Source: Zantedeschia hybrid cultivar
Lineage: Eukaryota > Streptophyta > Magnoliopsida > Alismatales > Araceae
DNA length: 64,000 nt
NCBI GenBank assembly: GCA_030544215.1
Contig: JARZZO010000002.1
Span: 22,505,395-22,569,394 of the forward strand
Reading direction: 5' to 3'
Below, one piece after another: positions 46,134 through 57,640 of the stretch. Within the stretch, counting starts at the first letter, position 1. Each line of letters begins with the position of its first letter. Under the pieces are notes generated by a model. The model worked only from the letters and a program-made list of their open reading frames with translations, was not told the origin of the DNA and ran no database searches. The translations under genes and the position numbers were made by a program.

Positions 46134-47738
46134 TTAAGAAAATCCGATTCCTCATAAAATCTGAAGAGTAGGTGCCCAACATTCAACCTGCTACAGATGA
46201 AATCCCTTCCTATATCAAGGCATTGAGAAAGATTAACTTTTAATCTTCAGGATGGTTGGCCTTCAATACGAACACTAGGCAATAACAACAAATCTCAAAA
46301 GTATCTTGGAACGACCCATCATTTCTTCAGAGAAAAACACAGTTGGCTCACCTTGATATGTATAAGAAGGAGGCTTTCCAGCCGACTATCAACCTGGTTG
46401 TAGGTCCATTAACTTTAAAATATCTTTTAAAAAGAAATAAATTCATTTATCGTCACATGGTCAAATGAATTAAGCCTTTCGATCACGAAAGGCACCAAGC
46501 TGTTGGGTTTCTCGGGTTTCTCCAGATCGCTCACGCAGCGGAAAACAAAATATTAAAACAGCGATCCGTTCTCGTTTCGGAAAACAAAAATCGATTATCG
46601 GATAATCGAGGTTCTCACCGTGTGCGGATTCGAATCCACAACCGTTCGTTCCGTCGGTGCGACACCGCAAGCCGCGCAAGCGCCCGGCCTCTAGCAAAGT
46701 CCACGCGATGCTCCTCGACACAGATATCCTCACGTTCCTTGTTCGTCGCAGCCCATGAAACCTCCGCCGGTCGCCGTAATGATCGCCGCAAGGCGTGAAC
46801 GATTTCCCGTCGAACATGATTCGGAGAAGCGGCGGAGTAGATCTGGATCTGTCTGGACGCCAGAGAGACAGAGAAACACAGGAGGGGCGGCTAGGGTTAG
46901 CAGCAGCTTGGCCTGCTCAGCCCGTTCGCTATGTTTTATACTAACTGCGCGATTTGTCATAAAAACCCTCGGTTTGTATAAAACTCACTTATTTATCCAT
47001 CGCCTTGAGAATCATTTGCGTGTGACCCTCTAGGCCCAAGTACCAGTCCAGTTAATGGCCCAACAAGCCCAGTGACTCCTCACTGATTTTATTAATTTGA
47101 TCACTATAACACATATTCACGAACTTCATTATGAAACGATAATGAATGCGATTTACACATAATGAATATTATGCCATTATATTAATAAATGAACGAGATT
47201 TACATAGTCAGATTGGCTTATAGGCCACCTAAAACTAACACAAGAAACACCACGTTATCCCAGGAGATGTCTGGGATCATCATCCCACTATCGAAATATG
47301 TATATCTACATATTATCGTACGTAAATAATCCTTCATCCATGTAACTTAATAGTGATGACGATGTATAGTTAACTGTCAAACTCTTCTATCACTTAAGTG
47401 GATCGATCGCTCAATGATATATCAGAAAACTTATTTTTCGATAATCTTATTAATCCTAGTCAATTCCATCTTGACCACTCAATCACTTTTGTATGACTTC
47501 CACTGTGAACGGTCACTTGAATATTCGGATCTAGATATTATGACTCCTTAATCGAGAGCTTGATAGTAGTGGTCCTCGCACAAGGTGTCCTTAGCGTTTC
47601 AAGTAAAAGGACCTACCGTACTACTACGATACATAATATCTTGGTTGACAATTAAGATCATCCAGGAATCTAAAGTGAATCATTAAAATGAGCATCTACA
47701 TGTTTGTCTCAGTATCTCTATACTAGTGGTTGTAAAAC
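46134..47738 (-). mobile_element. LTR-like block (copy B), interrupted by a solo LTR
   Basis: 46134-46500 plus 47246-47738 are collinear with 24174-25040. The break between 46500 and 47246 is the solo LTR below. Its inverse copy at 54650-55265 retains the uninterrupted site. Confidence 0.7.
46501..47240 (-). mobile_element. Solo Copia-type LTR, 740 bp, internally deleted relative to 19472-21021
   Basis: On the minus strand it runs from TGTTAGTTTTAGG to ACCCGAGAAACCCAACA. Flanks are CAAGC (46496-46500) and CAAGA (47241-47245). The sister sequence at 55130 in inverse orientation and the one at 24540 show the empty site 'accaagcaacacc'. About 800 bp of the longer LTR, between 'gtgatca' and 'aataaaatcagtgagg', are absent. 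Confidence 0.75.
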
Positions 47739-49055
47739 TGTAGATACTCTATTTTAGATAGACACAGGTTAAAGACCCAATAGATATCCATTTAGAGAAA
47801 GTCCATTGTTGAAAATCTATATAGATATATCCAAGACTTGCAAGTACAATCAAATAATCCAAATACAAGAAGTCCAACATATCTAAATAAATTATTCCAT
47901 CCATTATGACCCAATGACCTAACTATAGCTCAACGATCGCATAACCTAAATGTAGCCCAATAGCCCAATGACTTTATGGCTCAACTGTAGCCCAATGGCC
48001 CATCTACAATTCCACCAAATCATTGACAAAATGAAATATGTGATATGTTGGACTTTTCCTTCACTTCTTTTAAAAAACCAATATAATGTCACATCATCTT
48101 TCATCCAAGTCAAAAGTTAAACATACCTACATATTTTTCTTTTCAAACTTTTCCTTCACTTCTTTTAAAGAACTAATAAAGTATCACATCTTCTTTCATT
48201 TAAGTCAAAAGTTAAATATGCGTACATGTCATCCTTTTTGGACTTTTTCTTTACTTCTTTTAAAAAACTAATGAACTATTACATCATATTTTATCCAAGT
48301 CAAAAAAACATGCCTATATGTTCTTCTCTTTGGATTCTTCCTTCGCTTCTTTAAAAAACTAATGACATATCACATCTCTTTTTCATTCAAGTGAAAAGTT
48401 CAACATGCCTATATGTCATTTCTTTTGAATTCATCTTTCACTCATTTTAAAAAATAATGATATGTCTCATCTAAATTACATCAATCATTCTCATCCGTTG
48501 ATCTTTCTTAATTCAAACTTGTGTTGCTACATCATCAAGACTATTATGTCATCCATCTACTTATAATAGAGTACCCTATCCCACTCATTCTAAAATTTAG
48601 GGATAGAGCAAGGAGATCTCATTTTGAAAGTTTTAGAAATCTAAGAGGAAGAGATACCTTAACCCAAGTTATAGATTTCAAATTCTAATCCATCTAAATA
48701 CTAGCGAAGTATGAGATAGTCGATGGAAGTTAGCGACATAATCTTCCTTCTTTTTTCTTTTTTTTTCCTCTCTTGATTATCTTTTATTTTTATTCAAGTC
48801 ACCTACAAAAGAGATCTTATCACAAGTTAATAAGATTTGTTTTGTTATTAAGTTGGTACCTTTATAAAAAAGATCTTATCACTAGTTGGTGAGGTTCGTT
48901 TTGACCGAAGTACAAATCCATAACCTCTGTTGAGTCTTAGTCTTGGAGTCAAATTTATTATCATGTTCTTCAAAAGTTTTTAGGTTTTCGAACCTCTTAT
49001 TCATGTGTCAATTCTCAAAAACTATTTTTAGTGATCCAAACTTTTGGATTGATAT
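47739..49055 (+). mobile_element. LTR copy of the 30346 family, 3' end degraded
   Basis: Starts TGTAGATACTC and follows the 30346-31810 LTR through its 95-bp tandem units to 'gtgatccaaacttttggattg', where the CTACA end is lost. It is inserted within copy B of the LTR-like block. Confidence 0.7.
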
Positions 49056-49305
49056 ATAGACCAACCACTCTTATCACATGAACATACACAACATGTATCA
49101 ATATGTCTGAATTCTCCATGTACGTTTTTAGTATTTTACGATTAAGAACAATTAATGCTTATGTTTATAAAGGGTTAATCTCATTATCAACCATCCTTGT
49201 GATTTAACTATCTTTACATAAGTCTTCGGACATCATATATAAATAGCATAATTAGATGCACGATTACACACAAACACACAGGCTACAGTAAAATGCGGTG
49301 AGGTA
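49056..49305. other. AT-rich spacer, nothing recognised
   Basis: Lies between the LTR copy and the inverted-repeat flank of the second coiled-coil pseudogene. Confidence 0.4.
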
Positions 49306-49622
49306 GGAGGGTGTTCTTAAATATGAGGTCCGAAGTTATCGGTTTTGCGGGTGGTGGGTCTCTCCAGGTACCATAATTTCGACCACGTTGTTGGTTGCAA
49401 CTTACAACTTTCATGGCAAAATCGCCCCATTTGACTGGAGACAAAATTTAGGGAAACCAATGCTATGATGTTAGAGCCTATATGGCTCTTATTTCTCTTT
49501 CAGTTTTACAAATGATAGTCATATTGTCAAAGGAAGGATAGTCATAATATTACAAGGTTTCTATTAGCTATGTACGTATTGTTATATATGTTTTCCATGA
49601 AGCATCATACTTTCTTGATCAA

Positions 49623-49757
49623 GAGTTGCTCAAGTCGACGCATCCGTCGTTGAGCCCCGCCGCCATCCGGTGGGCGATGATGACCACCGCGAGAGCCCTG
49701 GCAGCGAACGATAACGGGCGCAAGCTCCTGTCTTGGGCCGGCGGTTCTGAATCTGGG
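49623..49757 (+). pseudogene. Subtilisin-like protease (subtilase) fragment
   Basis: The frame reads ELLKSTHPSLSPAAIRWAMM, TTARAL and continues AANDNGRKLL before a stop at 49758. It matches the segment just after the catalytic Ser in plant subtilases (ALLKxxHPxWSPAAIRSAxMTTA, then NxGxxI). The usual Trp of PxWSP is Leu. GC content is far above its AT-rich surroundings and it is absent from the inverse sister copy at 43600, so it looks like a captured or inserted gene piece. No catalytic residues are included. Confidence 0.75.
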
Positions 49758-50023
49758 TAATCGGGTAAGTCTGTCAGTGCCCTTTTTATTTGAAACAGAT
49801 CCGTTAAACCCCCTGCTTCGTTCTGCCAGTCACCCGCCCTTTTTACCATAAATAGGGTCGTTCAAACCCCTGCCATTTTTCTTGATACTCTTGATACCCT
49901 TCTGTTTGTGGCTGAGAGTTAGTTTTTGAATTGGATAAAGTGGTTATAAATTGAGGGGGATGCCCGGGGTTCTTCTCACTTTGCTTCTGGGAGGGTTTCT
50001 TCTTCCTTAGATTTCTTGGGTTC

Positions 50024-50239
50024 ATGGATCGGGGGTTTAATGTATCTAAGTTGTGGATATTCATTAGAGGTTGCAAAACCCTCTCTTTTAGGAAGTTGTT
50101 GCAACGTTCTCCTCAATGCTGCACTCGGAGACGAAGTTCCAGGCGATCCCAATTTTTTACTTTGAAGTATTTTACTACTACATTTGTTGCCCCATTGTCC
50201 GTAATCGCGGTCTTTGTCGGGGTTTCTACCTGGTATAAG
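50024..50239 (+). pseudogene. Putative exon 1 of the coiled-coil/CaaX gene copy 2
   Basis: Seventy-two codons from MDRGFNVSKLWIFIRGCKTL to STWYK, followed by a GTTGTT donor in phase 0. Basic residues 15-41 precede one hydrophobic span at about 50-71 (TTTFVAPLSVIAVFVGVSTW), a likely membrane anchor. The intron (50240-50378) holds a direct duplication of its own acceptor region. No homologue is recognised. The link to exon 2 rests on splice sites and phase. Confidence 0.5.
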
Positions 50240-50378
50240 GTTGTTGTTTAAACTTTGTTTAGTTTTTTTAAATATTTTACTTATTTCTTTTGTTACTTTC
50301 TTTCTTTTACAGAAATTTTGTTTAGATTTTTTTTTAAATATTTTACTTATTTCTTTTGTTATTTTCTTTCTTTTACAG

Positions 50379-50617
50379 GAAGTGTTCAAGAAGGGGGAGG
50401 AGGACCGATGAGCCTTGTTGAGGACAATGTGGGTAAGTTAAGTGAAGCTATTATCCTCACAAGATGTGAGGTGGGTCTTCTCAAGGAAGATTTGGATGGG
50501 AGCAAACGAGATGTAAGTTCCATCCATGAAGATGCGGCCGGTACAAGAGACCGTGTGACCTCCTTAGAATCATCGGTCGATGAAATGAAAAGATGAAACA
50601 AGTGTTCTGTCATGTAA
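50379..50617 (+). pseudogene. Coiled-coil exon ending CSVM (copy 2), one-base deletion plus stop
   Basis: After TTTTACAG the phase-0 frame EVFKKGEEDR runs into TGA. The next frame continues MSLVEDNVGKLSEAIILTRC, HEDAAGTRDRVTSLESSVDE, a TGA at 50594, then NKCSVM. Against copy 1 (43158-43394) a single missing G after GACCG explains the shift. The copies share EEDRM, LREDL/LKEDL, RVSSLE-type repeats and the C-terminal CS(I/V)M. Confidence 0.6.
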
Positions 50618-50639
50618 TGGAAGGATTGTGTCCAGAGAA

Positions 50640-51455
50640 GAACACCAGTTGCACGGATTTGGTTTAAGTATACTCGCAACAGAATTTAGCCACAGTTTGT
50701 TTCATGCATGTGTTAAACTTACCGAAGAACTGACCACCACCATCGTTATCATCAAAACATTCAAAATGTGTTTTGTTAGAAAGATGACTCCCGAGTTTGA
50801 TGTCTTTGTTCCTACCCTTGAATGATTAATAGAACAAGTTGTTGCAGTCAGGGATGTTGTGATGTAGAATCCTCTATTTCATGCATGGCTAGCCAATGTA
50901 AAGTTGTGTCCGTGGGTTCGTTCCATGTTTCCTACGTTGCTGTTGTGTGCTACTCTGGTGGGGATATGCGTACATGCATATAGAAACGATCATTCATACC
51001 TTATTATGAATGTTTTCCAATTGGTGCTATCATGTATGTGTAAAGAAGAAAGCTATGTTTTGAGGAATACATGGCACATGTAAGAATACAACGTTATTGG
51101 AATATTACGTTAATCGTGAGAATACAACACTATTCTCAAGAAATAAATAAAAATTAGGAAGGAAAAAAAAATGAGGCTGTTCAACCCAGCCACTTGTCCC
51201 ACAAAATGGAGAATGTTGGAATTCGCTCAATCTTCTGCAAAGGGGATCCTTACTCTAAACTGGGACTAAGGTGATGTTTGATAAAACTTATTTTAAATAT
51301 CTGAAGTTTAATTCTCTATCTATTCTCTATTTGTAATTACAAAAGTACTTTAAAAGAATAAGAGTTAAGTGGGAAATTTATTTGATAACAAATTTAATTG
51401 ACATTTGTATTAATATATTATTTTACAAAAATACTCTTAAATACTGAAAGGTATC
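50640..51455. other. Spacer, no gene recognised
   Basis: The open frame at 50628-50825 lacks recognisable motifs. The sequence becomes steadily more AT-rich. Confidence 0.4.
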
Positions 51456-51975
51456 CATAATTTGGTTCTTTTTTATTTTATTACAATTTAAATCAAATGG
51501 ATGTGTGGTTTATATATATCTAATTATAATATTTACATCTAAGTCCCTAACCTTTCTATGTTGTAAAAATATCCTTGAATTTTAAAAATACTTAAAAATT
51601 TAGTTCTTTATTATTTTATTATAGTTGAAATGAACGGATGGATAACTTTTTACACATATATCCCCTAATTATAATATTTACATATAAGTAAAATGCCCCT
51701 AAATACTTAAAAATGTTAATAATTTTGATCTTTTTTATTTTATTATAGTTTAAATCAACAATATGTGACTTTTACATGTATATCTCTCTAGTTATAATAT
51801 TTATATCTAGGTCCCTAACTTTATATCTTGCAAAAATATCCCTAAATATTTAAAAATACTTATAATTTTGTTCTTTTTTGTTTTATTATATTTAAAATCA
51901 ATGTTGTATATATTTAAACGTCTATATCCTTGAAACTATAATATTTATCTATAGGTTCCTAACTTTTATATACTT
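51456..51975. repeat. Degenerate tandem repeat, about 4 units of 125-145 bp
   Basis: Units begin near 51461, 51600, 51724 and 51868 with 'ttttattttattatagtt' variants. Each contains 'ctaattataatatttacat' and 'ctaagtccctaac' type words. Very AT-rich, no coding content. Confidence 0.7.
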
Positions 51976-52984
51976 GTCTCCTCCATTATAGACAAATCAG
52001 AAATTTCATCTCACATATTCGCATATACAGTTGAAAAGCATATCATAGAAATGATATAATTTTGTTCTACATGAACCAAGAAAGAAGAAAGCAAAAAAAT
52101 CATTGTGAACCACGTGTTGTTTGGTAAGACGTAAAACACCATAAAAATTCATGTAACACCACATTTTATCCTGCGAATCATATCAATCTTCCATAATGTG
52201 CTATTCTTTTTCTCAAACACTCAGAATTTTGAAGGATCCAAAATAAGCTCATGATATTTTTCATTTCAAGTAACAATAATTCACAGTATCAAGCGAAATT
52301 TCTTATATTAAAAACTGGTTTATGCCTCCCTGTTCTAACTAAGAATGTTGATAATTCATAAGATTGTTACTTGTAAAAGTATCTAGAAAATAGAAAACAT
52401 GTAAAAAAAAAGTAACAACAATTTAACAATATCAACGGCTAGAAAACATGCCTCACGCTTAGAAGAGCACTACTTGCATGGTGGAAAAAATTACACACTT
52501 TTCTTACCCCCTCAAAGATAGGAATCCGGGTGAAGGAGTTTTTTAACAAATTACCAAGTAAAAGTGCAACAACATTTTAAAGTGTTAGCCTCTTCCATTC
52601 AATGAAATGTGTAGTCTCAAATCACTAGAAGGCCGCTCAGGAGCTGGGCAGTCCTTTGCTAGGTGTCCTTTCATTGAACTTGGTCTGATCCCTATTGTTG
52701 AGTAGTGCCCTGGTGTTTATAAATGGTGACATTCTATACTGCAAATGAAATTCACATGTGGCTCAATTGTGGGCAAATTAGATGTCAAAATGAAGAAAGA
52801 ATAATCCCAACTAACCTTGGTGACCATGGACTATCATGGCCAGTTATCGACCAAAATGAGAAACCTTTTGCTTTCAGGGGCCAAATACAGAAAGATAGCA
52901 GTGAATATCTTTGCAAGTGCAGTGGAAAAACATCTAAAGTTTCTACATGTAAAGGTTGATGACTATGTTGTATGAAACAATTGA
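51976..52984. other. Spacer, no gene recognised
   Basis: The 78-codon frame at 52723-52959 has no family motif I know. It might be flanking debris of the CPP fragment that follows. Confidence 0.4.
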
Positions 52985-53004
52985 GGAATGGAATTTAAAA
53001 AATT

Positions 53005-53316
53005 ACTCAGAGTACTACTTTTATGTCTCCCATATGTGATAAGATTTTGCAAACATCCTGAAAGTCCCTCAAGATTCGCCTCTCCTTCTCCATATAGATC
53101 TCTGGCATTCTATGAAGATGGCGCCATGAAAATTGTGTCTTGCCCATCACACATCAAGCCTAGTGTTCCTGGAGACATAGGCCTTACACTTGGATACGCT
53201 TCAGCACCTTCAGTACTCTCATTGCCTACATGTGAGCTACTTGAATGTTCATCTGACCTTTCCAGCACCGCTTGGAACTTCTTAGGATTAATCCCTCTTT
53301 TGACATGATAAGGCAA
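53005..53316 (-). pseudogene. CPP (tesmin/TSO1-like CXC) C-terminal fragment, frameshifted
   Basis: The minus frame reads YHVKRGINPKKFQAVLERSD, then MSPGTLGLMCDGQDTIFMA. This resembles the plant CPP C-terminus with MSPGTLALMCDEQDTMF. After a stop and shift the next frame gives YMEKERRILRDFQDVCKILS and HMGDIK, equivalent to the closing EQERxILxxFRDCLxxLI segment. CPP proteins are Cys-rich DNA-binding regulators; here the Cys residues of the CXC motif start are already lost (INPKK in place of CNCKK). Pseudogene. Confidence 0.6.
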
Positions 53317-53689
53317 GGGAGGGTGCCGTGTGATCCTTACTTTATGTAATTTTCTCCTCGAGTCCCTTCTTTGCTAAAACTATTTAGATCACTAGGGATA
53401 AGCAAAAAGCTAAAAAGAAACGGATGGTTAAGTTAAATGAGACAGTTTCAATCCTTAACCCATCATTTTTCACAAGATAAGATAAAATACACAACAATTC
53501 ACACGCCAATTACGAATGCTAGCAAAACATAGTGTAAAGAATCTTACGTGAAAGTTACATCAAACAACAATTCTTTATCTGGAAATTTCAGTGGAAAAGT
53601 TCACCAAAAAAGCCAATGACTTCTAGAAGTTTGTCTTAATTTCAGTTTACAAGTATTTCAGCACAACTTTGATTGAATGCATATAGCAT

Positions 53690-54645
53690 GGTATAGATAG
53701 CAATATTTTTGTATCGATTGTCAAACCTAATTTAGTGAGCATAACAAATCTTGTTAACCTATAATAAGATCTCATTTGTAGGTGACTTGAATAAAAATAA
53801 AAGATAATTAAGAGAGAAAAAAGAAGAAAGAGGAAAAAGATTATGTCGCTAACTTCCACCGACTATCTCATATTTCGTTAGTATTTAGATGGATTAGAAT
53901 TTGGTATATATAACTTGGGTTAGGGTCTCTCTTCCTCTTATATTTTTAAAACTTATAAAAGGGGATCTCCTTCCTCTCTCCCTAACTTTTATAAATGAAT
54001 GTGATTGGGTACTCTATATATAGGTAGATGGATGACATAATAATTTTGATGATATGACAACACAAGTTTGGATGAGACATATCATTATTTTTCAAAAGGA
54101 GAGAAAGATAAATTCAAAAGAAATGACATATAAGCATGTTGAACTTTTCACTTGAATGAAAATGAAATGTGATATGTTTAGTTCTTTAAAGAAGTGAAGG
54201 AAGAATCTAAAGAGAAGAACATACGAACATGTTTAACTTCTGACTTAGATAAATGAAAATGTGATAGTTCATTAATTTTTTAAAAGAAGTAAATGAAAAG
54301 TCCAAAAAGAATGACATGTAGGCATGTTTAACTTTTTACTTAGATGAAAGAAGATGTGATATTTCATTGATTCTTTAAAAGAAGTGAAGAAAAAGTTTAA
54401 AGAGAAAGATATGTAGACATGCTTAACTTTTGACTTGGATGAAAGATGATGTGACATTTTATTGGTCTTTTAAAAAAAGTGAAGGAAAAATCCAATATAT
54501 CATTTGTTTCATTTTGTCAATAATTTGATGGAGTTGTAGATGGGCCATTGGGCTACAGTTGGATCATAAAGCCATTGGGCCATTGGAATACAATTACACT
54601 ATGAAATCGTTGGGCTATAGTTAAGTCATTGGGCTACAGTTTTAT
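53690..54645 (-). mobile_element. LTR copy of the 30346 family, inverse, 5' end deleted
   Basis: Homologous in inverse orientation to 47739-49000, including the 95-bp tandem units. Near 54640 'ctgtag' is joined directly to 'cccaatg...', skipping the about 200-bp LTR start seen at 47739. It shares the flanking junction with copy B, so it descends from the same insertion. Confidence 0.65.
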
Positions 54646-54649
54646 AACT

Positions 54650-55265
54650 ACTAGCATAGAGACACTAAGACAAACATGTAAGTGCTCATTTTAGTGATAT
54701 GCTTCAGATTCCTAGATGATCTTAACTATCAACCAAGATATTCTTTGTCGTAGTAGTACGGTAAGTCCTTTGACCTGAAACGTTAAGGACACCTTGTGCG
54801 AGGATCACTACTATCAAGCTCTCGATTAAGGATTCATAGTATCTAGGGTCCGAATATTCAAGTGACCGTTCACAGTGGAAGTCGTACAAAGGTGATTGAG
54901 TGGTCAAAATGCAACTGACTAGGATTAATAAGATTATCGAAAAATGAGCTTTCCGATATATCATTAAGCGATTGATCCATTTAAGTGATTGAAAAGTTTG
55001 ACAGTTAAATATACACCGTCATCACTATTAAGTTCTGTGGATGAAGGATTATTTACGTACGATAATCTGTAGATATACATATTTCGATAGTGGGATGATG
55101 ATCTCTGATATCTCCTGGGATAACGTGGTGTTGCTTGGTGTTGTTCATAATCGAAAGGCTTAATTCATTTGATCATGCGACGATTAATGAATTCATTTAT
55201 TTTCAAAAGATATTTTAAAGTTAATGGACCTACAACCAGTTCGATAGCAAGGCGAGCTGTGAGGC
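54650..55265 (+). mobile_element. LTR-like block (inverse copy C), retains empty site
   Basis: Inverse homologue of 47246-47730 plus 46385-46500. It lacks the solo LTR and about 300 bp corresponding to 46040-46380. Confidence 0.65.
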
Positions 55266-55274
55266 CTCCTTCTG

Positions 55275-56905
55275 GCTGGTTTAGATTTCTTTCATGAAGA
55301 CATGCTTCGTTCTATAGCTTGAAATATGGGGACTGTGTTGAGAGTTCATGATGTTACTATTAATGTAATGGAAACTACTGAGGCATTGGTATGTGTGGAA
55401 TTAGATATTTCTTTGCCAAGGAAAGATAAGATTTGGATTGGAATTGGTACTGGGCGGTTTTGGCAGAGAATCAACTACCATTGTGGAGCTCTATCAAAAG
55501 ATTGGGCATGATGCGGAAAACTATCACAAGAAATCTAAAAAGGCTTTGGCACCTATTGCAAAAGAAAAGGATAACAATATACGAAGAAAGCTTATGTTGA
55601 ATAATATTCCTTGAAAGGAATACATATTCAAACAGAGTACACACACAGAGGGAGTATTACATGCAAACTTCTTTGTGTGCTCTGGCAGAAAATGCTAAGG
55701 ATCTACAGCAGGAGAATTGTATTTCAGTGCCTCTCACATATGTGAATCCTCTGAGAAGAGATGATAACAAATGTGATGCATTGCAGGGTAATATTGTTTC
55801 ATAGTTAGAGAAGGACATGGAAAGTGATGGAGTAAGCGGAATGGGCCTAAGTAAATAGGCTAAGTGGTGGGCCGGGAGCAGGCCAGATTGATCAAGAGGG
55901 CCAAGGGCCGGTTGGGCCGAGAGGTGCGTCCCTCTCAGACTCGGCCGGATCCGAAGTCAGAAGGGATATGGGCCTTCGGCCCATATAGTAAGAAAGAAGC
56001 CATCATCATTTTGGGAATGTGTGCTCTCATATCTACGAATAGTCCCACATCATATGCCGCAAAGAAGGTTCTCTCACCTGCTGCCAATAAATAGAATATT
56101 GCTTGCATCAGAAAAAGCAAGTGACATAAGCCCTTAATGGGCTTTCTCCCTTAGACCCTCTCATATCCGACCCATTAGATGGCCAAGTTAGCTTTTGATC
56201 CTTTTAACAAAGTTGTAGTGATTTAACTCTCTTTCCAACCAAATATACTATGTCATTTTTAGATTTTTGTGCACGAAGTTATTGCGTTCACAAAAATGCA
56301 CTTTCTAATAGTTCATAGTTCCTGAAAATTTGACCAAGTGTTGGAAACTAACTCATTTTCGAATTGAGACACCAATAGACTTTAACGGCCTAGTTTGATT
56401 TTATTGTTGACTTATTCATTCTAAACTTATTATTATGTTACTAATTATCTATTAATTAGATTTAATTTTTAATAATTCATTAAATAATATAAATGAGCTT
56501 AATTAAGTCATAATTTACTCAAATTAAGCCTAATTAACTAAATATTAACTTAGTGAGCGTAGCAAATCAAAATCTATAAATAAAATGAAATAGGTTCAAT
56601 GTTTAGGTCATGACGGTTTTGTTGGATAATAATAATTAATTTCATTATTAATGAGATCACTCTCTCTCTCTCATTTTTCTCTCAATCCATGTTTCAATTA
56701 GATACAATAGTTCTGAACTTTTAATATTACCAAATTGCTAACCTAATATTAAAAAAAAAAAATGTTAGCATTTCTAATCATATATTCTTTCATAATTATT
56801 TTATTCATTCCTTCACAAAATGAAAAATTAACTCTACTTGTATTAATTATAATTGTTTTATTTAAATTGTTAATTCACTGTGCATTGCATGGATTGTAAC
56901 TAGCA
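55275..56905 (+). mobile_element. Helitron-like/LINE mosaic, inverse of 44396-46080 (arm 2)
   Basis: Contains the second LINE ORF1-like fragment (55280-55610), the 'ggccgggagcaggccaga' segment (55870), the TATA-like 'caataaatagaatattgcttg' (56087) and a decayed hairpin before GTAACTAG at 56899-56906. Confidence 0.6.
55326..55615 (+). pseudogene. LINE ORF1-like fragment, second copy, frameshifted
   Basis: Reads GTVLRVHDVTINVMETTEAL and VELDISLPRKDKIWIGIGTG, then shifts frame through the zinc-knuckle region. Closely similar to 45660-46045 on the other strand. Confidence 0.6.
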
Positions 56906-57060
56906 CTATACTAATAAAACAGTATTTATAGTTCAACTTATGTGGCACTCTAGTGTTCTTTCCCTCCAAAACATATTATTAAAAAAAATCTTAATATGAG
57001 AGATTAATTAAGTATTTCCTACTTTTCTAATCCCACTTTTATTAGAAGAGAACGCTGAAG
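56906..57060 (+). mobile_element. Helitron-like 5' terminus abutting the previous 3' end
   Basis: CTATACTAATAAAACAGTAT, then 'ttctttccctccaaaacatattattaaaaaaa', aligns with 59553-59640. TCTATACTA-type starts are common Helitron 5' ends. No 3' partner was found. Confidence 0.4.
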
Positions 57061-57640
57061 TTAATGTAACCCTTCATGTTTCCGAAAGATATGTCTCTTG
57101 AGTTTGCTTGTACCTCACTTTTTCTCTCTCTCTTCAAGACTATATCTCTCCTCTCTTTCTTTAAAAAAAATCTATCCAATCTATCTAATATTACTAAGTG
57201 GGAATGGAGAGGTAACCGTTCTAAGAAAGAGAACGCAAGATTTTGTGTTTTCTTTTTCTCTCCGTTTTGTACTTTTTGTGGGAAAAAAAAAATCTATGAA
57301 GAAATTACCCAACCACCCATGTGGCCTCACATCCGGATTGCTCTCACTACATCTTTCTCTCGTGCACACACATACCGCAACTCTCTCTCCTCTCTCTCAG
57401 TACTCTCTCTATATATCTCTCTTTGAGTAATTTAAGAAAAAAACAAAACACATTAGAATTTCAAATTTTTTGGAGGAAGTTTAACATAAGATTCCCACTC
57501 TCTCTGTAGTTTTCTCCCTGCACATCTCTCTCTCACCCACACGCACACACTTCTCTTCCTCTCTCTCACTCTCTTTGACGTCCTCCATTGCACACAGTTT
57601 GCTCTCTCTCTATGTCTCTATCTAACACAGGTCTACTCTT
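57061..57640. repeat. CT-rich/CTCTCT-dominated tract
   Basis: Dense ctctctc words with cacacac patches. Frames across it (57076-57430) are compositional. Confidence 0.7.
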
